Positions 52,482 through 63,572 of a stretch of DNA of 64,000 nt are shown here, one piece after another. Positions within the stretch are counted from its first letter, which is position 1. The number at the start of each line of letters is the position of its first letter. The DNA comes from Amyelois transitella (Eukaryota > Arthropoda > Insecta > Lepidoptera > Pyralidae): positions 1,846,001 through 1,910,000 of the forward strand of contig NC_083524.1 of NCBI RefSeq assembly GCF_032362555.1, given 5' to 3'. The position numbers and the translations under genes are program-made. The notes under the pieces were generated by a model. That model was given only the letters and a program-made list of their open reading frames with translations, did not search any database and had not been told where the DNA came from.

Positions 52482-54576
52482 ACACTGGTCAACAAAATTT
52501 TAACTTTGTCGTGCCACACGGACTTTTTTGATAATTTTTACTTTAATTGGTGATTGTAAGAAAAAATAAACATTTAAAAAAATTTGCTAGACAAGGATTT
52601 TATTCTATTGAGTAATTTAAAATATTAAGGAAAAACACAGATCTCGTAAATCAAAAGTTATTTTTTTTTATAAATGACTTAATAATCTAAGATTTTCTTG
52701 AATATTTAGCTTCTGGTTGGTCCCTTTTAATTGTCCAGCAGTAATCTGCTAACATATTTGGGCTCCATTTGCCCTGGTACCGCTTTTCCATATTAGAAAT
52801 GTCCTGATGGAACCTCTCACCGTGCTCGTCGCTGACAGCCCCTAAATTGTCAGGAAAAAAATCCAGGTGCGAGTCTAAGAAATGGATCTTAAGTGACATG
52901 TTGCAACCCAATGCTTGATATGACAATAATAGCTCGCTAACCAACTCTCTGTAGCTGTCACTCTTGTGGTTACCCAAAAAATTTGCAACAACATTTTTAA
53001 AAGCCTTCCATGCAGATGTTTCTAAATCGCTTAATTTTTCTTCAAATCTTGAATCTTTTATTAACTCCCTAATTTGAGGGCCAACAAAAATACCCTCTTT
53101 TATCTTTGCATCACTTATTTTAGGGAATTTTTCTTTTAGATACAAAAATCCACTCCCATTGCGATCCATTGCCTTCACAAAATTTTTTATTAATCCTAAT
53201 TTGATATGCAATGGTGGTAGAAGCACATTATTTGGCTGTACAAGGGGTAAATACTTTACGTTTTTTTGCCCAGGAATTAACGATGCACGCGTAGGCCATG
53301 TTTTTTTTATATAGTGATTAGTTCTGTCTCGGCTATCCCATTCACATAAAAAGCAGCAAAACTTTGTATAACCCAGCTGAAGTCCAAGTAATAGTGCAAC
53401 AACTTTAAGATCACCGCAGATTTTGAAGGAATATGTACTGTAATTTATTTTTTCAAGTAAAAGTTTCATATTTTCATAAGTTTCTTTCATATTTTCAGCA
53501 TGGGCCAGAGGTACAGACGGAAACTTATTTCCATTATGCAATAACACTGCTTTTAGACTTGCTTTCGAAGAATCAATGAATAAACGCCACTGAGAGAGAT
53601 CAAAATTTATGTCCAACATTTTCATAATCTCATTTACGTTATTGCAAAACACCAAATCTCCATCCTGAGAAAAATACGTTCTGAAGTGTTGATCACGGTT
53701 TCGAAAATAGCTAACTTTTGTATTATGATGTAGCAAATTCCATTCTTTTAGACGTGATCCTAATAGTTCTGACTGCTTTTTTGACAAATTTAAATCCCGA
53801 ACCAAATCATTTAGGTCTCCTTGAGTTATCAAATGTGGCTCGTTTACAATTCCTTTTAACTCAAAGTCATCATCCCCGTCAACACATTCACTTGAAGTGG
53901 ACGGTTGTGAATTGTTCTCAACAGAAGTAGTTGCAACTGGTATTAGTTCTGGCAATTTTTTACAATGAGAGACTGGTCTTATAGCCGAAGATAAGTTAGG
54001 GTAAATAACTGTGGTTTTTTTCTTGTAATTTATACCTTTTATGTCTGTGAGACAAAAATAGCAATCTGAAACGTGATCTCGCTGTTCAGTCCATATCATG
54101 GGTACAGCAAACGGCATAGGTCGTGCACCTTTCTTCCAGTCAGTTAAATTTTTCACACACGTTATGCAACAGACATGAGGGGCCCAGGATTTGTCTTGAT
54201 GGGCGACAGAAAAACCAAAACATTGTTGATAACACTCCAACACAAGATTCGTAAAATTTCGTCGTTGTTTTTTGAATGTTAGTTCTCCGCAGACATAACA
54301 AAAAGAGTTAGGATCATTATTACACTTTCTCGACATATTCACAGGGTTAATAAATCACAAAAAAGGGTTCAAATTCAACAACAAATATTTTTATAAGGAT
54401 TTACTTGTAAGCGTTTTTGTTAATTTACTGCCGTAGTACTAGTTATGAGTATTACCGTATCACAACAAATATGAGGCTAATAGACATATCACAGCTGTGA
54501 TTTAATAATGAGGGTAGACTGATAAAACAAAATTAGCTATCAAAGTTCGTGTGGCAAAACCAGTGTTGACCAGTGT
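52482..54576 (-). mobile_element. E2: second copy of the unclassified single-gene DNA transposon family
   Basis: Left end ACACTGGTCAACAAAATTTT; right end, inverted, ACACTGGTCAACACTGGTTT. Both then share TGCCACACGRACTTT. Exact 4-bp duplication TATT (52478-52481, 54577-54580). 2,095 bp with one open gene occupying 79%. The exact duplication and intact gene suggest a fairly recent insertion into otherwise empty DNA. Confidence 0.85.
52687..54342 (-). CDS. Putative transposase of E2, family unknown to me
   Basis: 551 residues, no stops. Cys clusters: C15-x2-C18, C58/C59-x2-C62, C94-x2-C97, probably a zinc-binding N-terminal domain. A low-complexity linker follows (about 130-165), then NEPHLITQGDLNDLVRDLNL, D257 in LFIDSSKASLKAVLLHNG, D311 in CGDLKVVALLLGLQLGYTKF, C330-x2-C333 (CFLCEWDSR), H343, H379 in PPLHIKLGLIKNFVKAM, and E506 in SDEHGERFHQDI. 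Spacing and order resemble DDE transposases with an insertion between D2 and E. The start at 54342 or the Met two codons on are equally possible. Confidence 0.7.
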   Translation of the reverse strand: MNMSRKCNNDPNSFCYVCGELTFKKQRRNFTNLVLECYQQCFGFSVAHQDKSWAPHVCCITCVKNLTDWKKGARPMPFAVPMIWTEQRDHVSDCYFCLTDIKGINYKKKTTVIYPNLSSAIRPVSHCKKLPELIPVATTSVENNSQPSTSSECVDGDDDFELKGIVNEPHLITQGDLNDLVRDLNLSKKQSELLGSRLKEWNLLHHNTKVSYFRNRDQHFRTYFSQDGDLVFCNNVNEIMKMLDINFDLSQWRLFIDSSKASLKAVLLHNGNKFPSVPLAHAENMKETYENMKLLLEKINYSTYSFKICGDLKVVALLLGLQLGYTKFCCFLCEWDSRDRTNHYIKKTWPTRASLIPGQKNVKYLPLVQPNNVLLPPLHIKLGLIKNFVKAMDRNGSGFLYLKEKFPKISDAKIKEGIFVGPQIRELIKDSRFEEKLSDLETSAWKAFKNVVANFLGNHKSDSYRELVSELLLSYQALGCNMSLKIHFLDSHLDFFPDNLGAVSDEHGERFHQDISNMEKRYQGKWSPNMLADYCWTIKRDQPEAKYSRKS

Positions 54577-54580
54577 TATT

Positions 54581-55149
54581 ATAAATTTAGTTGTTCAATT
54601 TTCATTTATTACTTTTGTTTTATTACTTATATATTTTTTATTGTTTTAAAATATTCTACTAATTCTACTATTGTTTCTAATGGTAATTCTAAATGGAGCG
54701 ATGCGATGAAATAAAAAAGCCTCAGGTTAATAGTAGCATTATATGGAAATATATTACATCTCTTTTTGGACTCATTATACGTCAGAACTTCTCGGTTTCT
54801 TGTATGGAGATTACTGGCACTGGTGCTATCTCTGTCTCTCTTACTCTCCTACGAAGGATCTAAAAATGAATTTATTAATCCTGACAGTTTTAATAAGGAT
54901 AATGAGAAACTCTTATCAAAATATTGCATTGTCATCGGTCCTTGATACGTGTGCAAAGTTCCAAGTTGATCAGACGTTTAGAAACCAGTGAAAATTAAGC
55001 TCAGAGATTCCGTTACATACATACATACATACAACCCAAGCTAATAAAAGCGTAGTAATAAAAAAAATTATAGTCAGCTATAGGAGACAACACCTGTTAT
55101 CTAAAAAAAATATATTACAAGTTAAAAGTGCCATTCTGTACTAACAGTT
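54581..55149. other. Stretch without recognisable gene; ACAT microsatellite at 55015-55034
   Basis: Only short unrelated open frames. A short ACAT tandem run is near 55015-55034. Confidence 0.5.
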
Positions 55150-55344
55150 TCAGCCGTGCCGTTTACGATTTGGTACTGGGAAATTCACCCGAGTGATCTC
55201 AGATCTTGGGCTTGTTTTCTTATTTTTTCTTTGTCTCTTTTAAGCTTTGATTTTTCACGCCATATTTTTCTTATATGTCGCTGCTCTTTCGGAGTAAAGT
55301 CATTAATAGTTTTTATTAATCCTTCTTCTTTTTTGCGTTGATAC
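55150..55344 (-). pseudogene. Fragment of a basic, Lys/Arg-rich repetitive protein
   Basis: Reads QRKKEEGLIKTINDFTPKEQ, RHIRKIWREKSKLKRDKEKI, ending DLRSLG with a stop. The TPKEQR..RK.WR..S pattern is one I recall from uncharacterised insect transposon-associated proteins. It abuts the Gypsy RT remnant at 55345. Confidence 0.35.
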
Positions 55345-58057
55345 CAAGTGACGCAGGTTGGTTGGTCTAGCCAGGGCTAAGATCGTTGCAGTCTTTTCAG
55401 GGTCAACTTCGCGACCTCTGGGTGTTATACATATAATGACCCAAATCTTCACCGTTGAGCAACAAAAACGGCACTTCTTTAGATTGACGATTAGATTAAA
55501 TTCCCATAATTTGGAGAAAACTTTGATCAGATCTGCAAGATGGCTTTCGAAAGAGGGAGAAAACACGATCAAATCGTCTAGGTAGGCTAGCAATTTTATA
55601 TCAAGGCTAATCTTGAATTTGTCTATTAGCCGTTGAAATGTGGCTGGCGCATTTCGTAGACCAAATGGCATGCAATTGAAAACATAAATTCCGAAGGGTG
55701 TTATGAAGCCAGTCTTTGCTTTTTCTTCTTGAGAGACTTCTATTTGCCAGTATCCTGCTTTAAAATCAAGGGTCGACATAAACGGGATAGGTTTAGCCTC
55801 ATGCAATAGATCATCCAATCTCGGTATTGGGTAAGTATCCGGAACAGTAATTGCATTTAGCAGGCGATAGTCGACGCATACTCGGATTTCCCCATTTTGT
55901 TTCGGTACGAGTACTACTGGTGCAGTCCAAGGCGTGCTTGACGGCTCTATAACTCCTTCTTGGACCATTTTGTCAATCTCCTTTCGCAGTATTTCTCTCC
56001 GGGACGGTGAAAGACTGTAAGGAGGAACTGAAATTGGCCCTTTCCCAGCAGTATCAATTGTATGTACTACGTTTCTAGCTGGTTTCCCATTTGGCTGGAA
56101 GACTCGTTCGTGCTTATTCAATAAGTCTTTCAACTGATCACGTTATTGGGCACTAAGCTCATTGTTGACAGGAAATTCGATATCCATTGAGTTTACTGTC
56201 TGGAAAGAGTGACATCGAGTGAGGGGATAAATTAACTTCCTCTTGATGAATGTTCATTTGAGCATCTCGGAACATATAGTTCAGCCTAGGCGAATGACCA
56301 TCAAACAACGTTCTTGTCTTTTTAGGAGTAGACGGCTGCAATCTGTGTAACTGATAACTTTCTTATTTCCAGATTCATTCGGAACGCTGGCTGATTTTCC
56401 ATTCATCGCTGTACTGCAGTTCTAGGGGTTACTTGATTCACTTGCTACTGAAACTGGAGTGACAGCATATTCCGGATTTGGACGTTTATTAGTTATACTT
56501 GTAGCAACAGGGCTCTTGTTTTCAAAGTTGATGAAATCCTCCGTGTATAGCTCGTAATTTTCTTAATCATTATCGATAATATGTCATAATTGAGGAAGAT
56601 TCAAAATCATCTGAGCCTGTTGTATAAATCCTACTCCAAGTAGAGTGCGGTTATCTCTAGCCTCAGGTTGTACAATGAATGAAGTAGTGAAGACACATCC
56701 AGATAATGTAATTTCTGCATCAATCGTCAAAACATTTTGCTGTTTCGGAAAACCATCGGCTAGGGTAATTTGAACTGACTGCTGTCTGAAGGCGAAGCCT
56801 TTTTCTAGTAGACGACCGTATAGCCAGTATGATGCGACGCTCGTCTTTGCACAAGTGTCGATGTAAGCGCTGCCATTTACCATTGACGCTAATGAATACT
56901 ACAGGTCGGGGCCTCGGGGCAACTTTAATGTTGAGCGACCAGAAATCAATACCTTCCTTCTTGACATTTGCAGATAACTTATTAGTGCATTTGGGACAGT
57001 TGGAACGAACCACTCCCGGTGCGCCGCAACCGTAAACACGAAAATTTTGGTTGTGACGGTGAAGGTGCTTGCGTTTGAACAGATGAGGGCCCCGATGTCG
57101 GTTTTCTTCTTCCTGCATACTTCCTCCGTATCCGAGATTTCGACAGAAAGTGCATCTTGGCTTCTTACCACCTTTATGATCCGCGCGTGTCTCAATGTCA
57201 CCTTTTTCTTTAAGAACTCCTTCTACCTCTCGAGCGCTTGCTATAAGGTCATCGAAGGCGCTAATCAAACTTTTAGGTACTTTGTCTCTTATATCCACGC
57301 GAAGAAGGCCAAAGATCATGTCTATTTGCTGAACTTCTATGTGATGTAGTTCCGGCAACTGGGCAAACAGCATTCTTTTCTTGGACATGAACTTTTCCGT
57401 ACTTTCGGTAGGATATTGTTAAGTAGTGTTAATCTCATTGCACAGTTCGAAGACTGGCTTTTGAGGTGCAAATGTTTTTCTTAACAATGCTTCGAAGCTG
57501 CTCATTGTTGGTACTTGACTTTTCACTCCCTGCCACCATTCACCAGCTTCTCCAATGAGAATTAATGGTAGTCCACTAATAACGTCCTTTTCAGGAATGT
57601 GTTCCGTACGCCTGAAAATATTTAGAGCACAGAGGAAAGCTTCGACTGCCTTTGCATCCTTCCTGCCATCATAGGTGGTGGTGCATAACGTCATCGACTT
57701 CCTTTGGTGTAGGGTTGCTAAGAGTTCTCGCTGCTGTAGCCGCTGATGTTCCAGTAGCTGCAGAAACTGGTCCTGACTCATCGCCATCTTCCCTTGTCGT
57801 TTCTGCCTGACAGGTGTTGAAGTTATTCGTCCGGATCGAGTCACGTATCTTGGTTGTCGCTCAGGAGTTGTGCCCGCGTTGGTCGCCACTTTGTAGGCCT
57901 CGGTCTCGAATTTTGCGGGCAGCGGGGTGGCGGCGGCGGCGGCGCGGGAGAGGGGCGGGCAACGCATACCTGTTCTCGAAACCAGCGGGCAGATCGCGCG
58001 GTACTGTAGCGGTGTAGTGATGTGTTCGTGGTTGTGTTGTCGACATTCGCAAACGAA

Positions 58058-60489
58058 ATGTCTGAAAATCGGCGACAACATCTTTTTGATTCAAATGTAT
58101 TCCTAACGCTCGATTTATTGTGGGCAAAAGAAGAAGTGGATCCCTACTATAAGGCAAGGAAAATAAATGGCGAGTTTTATCGAAATTATGAAGAACAGAG
58201 ACAAAATCCCGATAAATTCTACGACTACACCAGAATGAGTGTAGAAACTTTTGACTATATTCTAGAAACTATCAAGAGTGATTTACAGTCTGGAATTAAT
58301 CCAAAAAGTTTTAGAGGTATATCTCCAGCAGAAAAATTATACATAACGCTTGGGTAAGTAAAACAACGAAATTGTAATTTGTAATTGTATTTATTGATAG
58401 TTTCAAAAAGGAAGTGTTGTACCTACTAATTTAGTAAATAGTTTGGCATCGGTATTAAGTTCCCAGATACAATAATTTTAATTAAATACCTACTACACAC
58501 TAATCAGCCTTAATTATTTATCTTTGACGAAAAATATAATATAAAAACGTTTCGTATGAAATAAGTAACATAACAGTTTGTCATTTATTTTTAAAATCAC
58601 AGTTTTCGTTTGTACTACGATTAATTATTTCTACAATCACAGTTTTCTCACTCATTTACAGTATTTTTATTACAAGGTCGATATACTTAGTGGTCAGTAT
58701 AATAATTCCACGCTAATCTTAAAACTAAATCTTCTCTCTAAAATTAAAGTTCTCATCTGTACGACGATTAGTTAACTATTTAAATCACAGTTTTGTTATT
58801 TATTGACAGTATTTTCATTATAAGATTGATATACCTCTATTGTTGAGTACTATACCCATACATATATGATTCATTAGAAGGGTACGTGCTTTCATTTACA
58901 CTTAACTCATCTAGAAGAGCTTGATTAATTTTTTGTCTTACTCTAAACTTTTGAAAGGGCGTGAATTTTTCCATTTGTGGAAGTAAACTCATAAAAAAGT
59001 AGTAGTCATCAGACTTATTCTCATTTCTAGAAGCCTCGTTTCTACTTTGATTTGATAAATCATTTTCCAGCAGTCTTATCCTTTTCCTTTCCAATTCTAA
59101 AAATTCAGTTCTTATGTCATTCGCTGTTCTCTTTTTTCTTGATCGTTGTGACGCAGAAGCTTCTCTTGGAGGCGTAGAAATTTCTTGCAATGATGTAGAA
59201 GCTTCTTGAGAAGAAACAGGAGCCTCTTGTGAGGATGTAGAAGGTTGTTGTGGATAAATAGAAGATTCTTCATTATGACCGGTTGTATCTTCTTGAGAGT
59301 TTTCTCCAGATATGTCTTCTGTCTCAAACGAATCATTACTTATCTGATTACTTACTTCAGGTCTGCTTAAATTACCCTCAGTAACATTTGGTACAACTTC
59401 ATCTTGCAAAAACCTCAATTGAGAAAAATATTGCCAATTTGAGGGTTGATTAACATTTCCGGCATCTCCTGATCTAGGGGCAGGATTTTTTTTTAATTCC
59501 TTTCTATAGTGATCTTTTAAATTTTTCCATTTCTTCTTTAAATCGGTCACTGAAACAAAGAACGAACAGACTATTTATTACATACATAACTTTAACATAT
59601 ACATGCTTTAATTTTCAGGTTTTTGGCGAGTGGGCAGCCTTTCAAAAGACTGTCATTGTCATTCAGAATGGGAAAAACAACGGTAGCCAACATAGTTTAT
59701 GGCACTTGTAAAGCTATATGGAAAAATTTGGTACATTTACATATGCCAAAACCGACAGAAGAATTATTGAAAAATATAGCGGAAAAATACTATGAAAAAT
59801 GGCAATTTCCTAATTGCGTTGGTGCTATTGATGGCAAGCACTGTCGAATAAAAAATCCTAAGTTCGCTGGATCATCGCATTATAATTATAAACATTTCTT
59901 TTCGATGCACTTGCAAGCGGTCGCGGATGCTGACAAAAGATTCGTTTGTATAGAAGTTGGAGGAAGAGGGAAACAAAGTGATGCAGGGACATTCCATTAC
60001 TCTAATTTGAACCGTTTACTTCAAAGTAATAACTACAATATACCAGGTCCACAATATCTACCCACATCAGATATCGTTCTACCAATGGTTTTTATTGGAG
60101 ATGAAGGATATCCACTCAAAACATATTTGATGCGACCTTATCCACAAAGCGTACTTAATGCACAAAGTGAGTTATTTAATAAGCGATTATCGCGGGCTCG
60201 AAAGACTATTGAGTGTGCTTTCGGAATTTTAAGATCCAAGTGGCATATTTTCAGATCGCCCATAGAGACAAACAAATGTCATGCAAGATTACTCATCAAA
60301 ACTTGCTGTTTGTTGCATAACATTATCCGAGATAAGGACGGTGATAATGACATTGCCTATATTACTGTCAATACGAATCAACAAACATTACAAACACGAT
60401 TACAAACCAACGCCCGGACGTCTTATCAAGCACAATATATACGTGAAAAATTCAAAGAATATTTTGTAAATAATCCCATTAGCTACTAA
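58058..60489 (+). CDS. HARBI1-like DDE transposase of element L
   Basis: Exon 1 (58058-58353): MSENRRQHLFDSNVFLTLDL, FYDYTRMSVETFDYILETIK, ending LG at GG|GTAAGT. Exon 2 (59619-60489): FLASGQPFKRLSLSFRMGKT, D in GAIDGKHCRIKNP, GRGKQSDAGTFHYS, D in VFIGDEGYPLKTYLMRPYP and E in RARKTIECAFGILRSKWHIF, then CCLLHNII. C-terminus REKFKEYFVNNPISY. No defects. More divergent from B/J than H and I are from each other. Confidence 0.92.
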
Positions 60490-60694
60490 TTAATTTGTAA
60501 ACCATAATAAACATTGTATATAACATAATAAATAATTTTTATATTCACCTACCTTCAATATTCAGTTCGTTTTTTATTTCTTCCCATAATTGATTAATTA
60601 TTCTTCTATTTTTATGGTTCACATCTTTGCTGTTCCATATGGGTCTCCTCTCAAAGATTGCCGAAATAATTTGCTCTTGCACGTCCGAGGACAT
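58837..60694 (-). CDS. MADF-BESS-like DNA-binding protein of element L
   Basis: Exon 1 (60694-60553): MSSDVQEQIISAIFERRPIW, NHKNRRIINQLWEEIKNELN, donor AAG|GTAGGT. Exon 2 (59549-58837): VTDLKKKWKNLKDHYRKELK completes the MADF domain. Then SNWQYFSQLRFLQDEV, a striking SSQEA/STSLQE-type repeat, a basic patch (SQRSRKKRTANDIRTE), a coiled coil and a BESS-like segment (FFMSLLPQMEKFTPFQKFRV). Ends with a Tyr/Ser tail. Open throughout. Confidence 0.88.
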
Positions 60695-61019
60695 TTTGAA
60701 ACGTCACAAAAAAAAGTACAACACTATACTACAATGCAGACGCGCAACACGGGACGGTCACCGCTCGACTGGAGTGCACCGCTCGTTGCCCGCCCCCGCG
60801 CCGCTCCCGCGCCTCTGTTTTCGAGACCCGGTCCATTTGACGATACGCAAGATCCTGCCGCTCCCGCGCCGCCGCCGCCGCCGCCCCGCTGCCCGCAAAA
60901 TTCGAGACCGAGGCCGTAAGGAAAGTGTGAGGCGACAAAGAAAATGCGAAGACCAAGTTAATACGAAATATACACCTCGTTTCGCGTTAAGGCAGAATGT
61001 TTTTACAATTTTTTACTAA

Positions 61020-61568
61020 ATACTTACTAAATAACACCAGGAACAGGAAAGATGCAGTGAATTAAAATTATAAAAAATAAAATATTTCTTTCACTAAATA
61101 GGATTTTTGCACGTAATCACCTCAGAATGACGCCGGCAAATGGCAGCCGTGCATTGTTGCCATTGCTATATAAAAATATTCATTGGTAGGATTTTTTTTT
61201 TATTATGGAAATGTAAAATTTAGGTCCACAGACGGGTCGCTAAATCGTGTAACTGATTTTTTTTTGAAATTTCGATGTTTTATTGTGATAATTAATTTAA
61301 ATACTTAAAATATCATTTACATTACGACTATTCACTATTTTAAAATACATTTCCGTTAAAGATCCGCCCTTAAAAACAAAGTTGTCTGCCTTTAAATATA
61401 GGGACAACACATCTGAACAATCCACAGAAGAGTACGATAGTATTATTTTAGTTTTTTTTAAATTTAAATCAGCATTGTAAATGTTACTTGGCGCGTATAT
61501 TTTTATGAATTTTGACCATATTCTAGTAATCCAATCATGAGTCATATTCGTATCAACACTTCGTTTGA
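61020..61568. other. Stretch without recognised gene; one unexplained open frame
   Basis: A - strand frame at 61297-61545 (82 codons, AADLNLKK-like interior with ADNFVFKGGSLTEMYFKIVN) ends in a stop but matches nothing I know. The rest is AT-rich. Confidence 0.35.
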
Positions 61569-61848
61569 TTTGTCAATAATCAAAATGGCTGCACTGATGA
61601 ATTATGTAGTCCCATGTCATAATCCTCACCAAGGATACTTAAAAATTAAATTTCTATTTCTGCTAGTGCTTCCCCACTTGGAGGGCTGTCCTCCTGTCCT
61701 TACCGCTGCTCCCTAAAATTATTCTATTTTTACGTTTTTTTTGCCTTAACCGCCCAAAACTAAAACATTTAAAAAATTTGCTTTTGGTTAAAGTTTTAAA
61801 CAATTAAAAGAGAAAACTGATTGATTGAGTGACTGTTAGATCAACATA

Positions 61849-63151
61849 AAGGGTGTCCCAACAAGAACGCAAGATTTAAATTTTAAATAAAACGCAGATA
61901 TTTTTAAAAAAATCGTGTAAGCTTTATTATATCGTAAAGTAGAGAAGACGAGGTTATCTATGGAACAATACATCGGGCAGATGGCCGCCGCGGCTTTGCT
62001 GGCACATACGCGATCTTTTAATGAAATTTTCAATGACTGTTTTGCATAAATGCTGCGGTATTTCATTAATACAGCGTCCAATTTCCTTTTAAGGCTTGAG
62101 TCGTCGTCGGCTTATTCGCATAAACCATTGACTTTAAGAAACCCCAAAGAAAAAAGTCTAATGGTGATAAATCACATGATCTAGGCGGCCAATTCTGGTC
62201 TCCAAAACGTGAAATAACACGATCGGGAAATGACTGATGCAGCAATTCAATTGTTTCTCTGGCTGTATGACATGTGGCGCCATCTTGTTGGAACCACATG
62301 CCCTCCACATTCATTTCTTCAATTCTGGGCACGAAAAAACTGGTTATCATTTGACGATACCGAACACCATTGACAGTTTGCGCTTGACCTGCCTCATTTT
62401 CATAAAAAAAAGGTCCAATGATTCCTCCAGCCCAAAATCCACACCACACAGTGACACGTTGTGGGTGCATTTGCTTCTTATGAATCACTCGAGGATTTTC
62501 TTCACCCCAAATGCGACAATTCTGCTTATTGACGAAGCCATCAAGATAAAATGGGCCTCGTCACTAAAGATGATTTTATCGGCAAAATCAGCATTTTCAT
62601 GTTGTCTTTCCAAAACCCAATTAACGAACTCCCTTCGCTGTCTATGGTCAGCTGGCTTCAGTTCCTGAGTCAATTGAACTTTGTTTGCATGAAGATGCAA
62701 ATCTTTCGTTAAAATTCGCTGCATAGTGGATTTGGAGACACCAATTTTGCTGAGCTCGGTGTCGAATTGAGATGGATGGATTTTGAGCGACATCATCACA
62801 GTACAGCTGCAACATTTTCGGTCGATCGACCTAGTCGAAGGCGCGTTGTTGTCTTTACATCACTAACAGACCCAGTTTCAACAAATTTTTCCATTAATCT
62901 CTTTACAGTTGACTCTTTTGGAGCATTATTGTGACCCCAAATTGATCGCAATTTCCGAACTGTAGCCGCAAAACTTTCACCATTTTGGTAAAACAATTTC
63001 ACAATGAGAATGCGTTGTTCAATCGTGTAGCGCTCCATTTTTACTAACCTCGTACCTTAAACTAATAAACAATAACACGTGTTCAAATGTCAAACAATGA
63101 CACTTCGAATGCCGCCAAATTTAAATCTTGCGTTCTTGTTGGGACACCCAT
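61849..63151 (-). mobile_element. Tc1/mariner-superfamily element (DD41D type)
   Basis: 1,303 bp with about 35-bp terminal inverted repeats differing at one position: GGGTGTCCCAACAAGAACGC, then AAGATTTAAATTT. TA duplication at 61847-61848 and 63152-63153; the empty site is preserved in repeat F copy 1. One transposase gene, broken by several frameshifts. Confidence 0.92.
61958..63038 (-). pseudogene. DD41D transposase of the 61849-63151 mariner
   Basis: Starts MERYTIEQRILIVKLFYQNG with an HTH (KESTVKRLMEKFVETGSVSD). Then SKSTMQRILTKDLHLHANKV, D1 in IIFSDEAHFIL, D2 in MWFQQDGATCHTA and D3 in CDLSPLDFFLWGFLKS. I count 41 residues between D2 and D3. The C-terminus in another frame reads RCINEIPQHLCKTVIENFIK. 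Frameshifts occur near 62800, 62745, 62540 and 62090, so it makes no functional protein. Confidence 0.8.
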
Positions 63152-63572
63152 TACAATCTTTTTTAAAGACCAAACATCTGTTAGGCTTCTCTACGTTATT
63201 TTAGGACCATCAATAAATTTCAAAGATTTTGATATGTTAACACGGGGTGTGTTTGTTTATAAATTTGGTGTTACTTAATATTTTTATATATCGACCCCAT
63301 TGGTCCATGTGATAGGTTTTTTCGGACACAAGTTTTTTAACGTTTTTTGGACCAGCGGGGATGGCAATCAGTGCCATCTTCATATAGCCCTGATGCAGTT
63401 TAAAATACTTTTAGAGCTCCTTAATTTGTTGACCCTTGGTCATATATGTTTTTAATAGCTCCGACAATTCGGACTAATACTCAGCAGTAGCATTAGCAAT
63501 TTTCCTCTTAAAATTAAAACTTCGTTCCATAGATGGATCAATGTTCTCAACAAAGAAATCGCAAAGCTCATT

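Larger units (their letters stand above)
57896..60915. mobile_element. PIF/Harbinger element L, both genes intact
   Basis: Left end GGCCTCGGTCTCGAATTTTG; the right end is the exact inverse, and the match continues through CGGGCAGCGGGG and a CGG-rich run for about 55 bp. Exact GTA duplication (57893-57895, 60916-60918). 3,020 bp. It carries a two-exon transposase and an interlocked two-exon MADF gene. Inserted into the gag side of an old Gypsy copy. Near-perfect ends and open genes point to recent activity. Confidence 0.93.
55345..60990 (-). mobile_element. Old broken Ty3/Gypsy element, split by Harbinger L
   Basis: Fossil Gypsy copy on the - strand. Recognisable parts are reverse transcriptase at 55345-56133 (YLDDLIVFSPSF box, VCVDYRLLNAI), aspartic protease at about 56584-56883, and gag-like sequence at about 56720-57895. 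Further decayed upstream sequence lies beyond L at 60919-60990. RNase H, integrase and both LTRs are not found. It has at least five breaks and is clearly older than L and than the young Gypsy at 4393-10423, to which it is only distantly similar. Confidence 0.75.
61569..63572. repeat. Dispersed repeat F, copy 2, split by a mariner
   Basis: 61569-61848 and 63152-63572 match 35479-36183 almost continuously. The mariner at 61849-63151 sits at a TA that is single in copy 1 (CAACATACAATC). The right end is cut by element M at 63573. Confidence 0.85.

Noticed and set aside
57814-58017. Arg/Gly-rich + strand frame at the left end of element L
   Set aside because: Product of the CGG-rich terminal repeat. 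The same pattern appears inverted at the right end.
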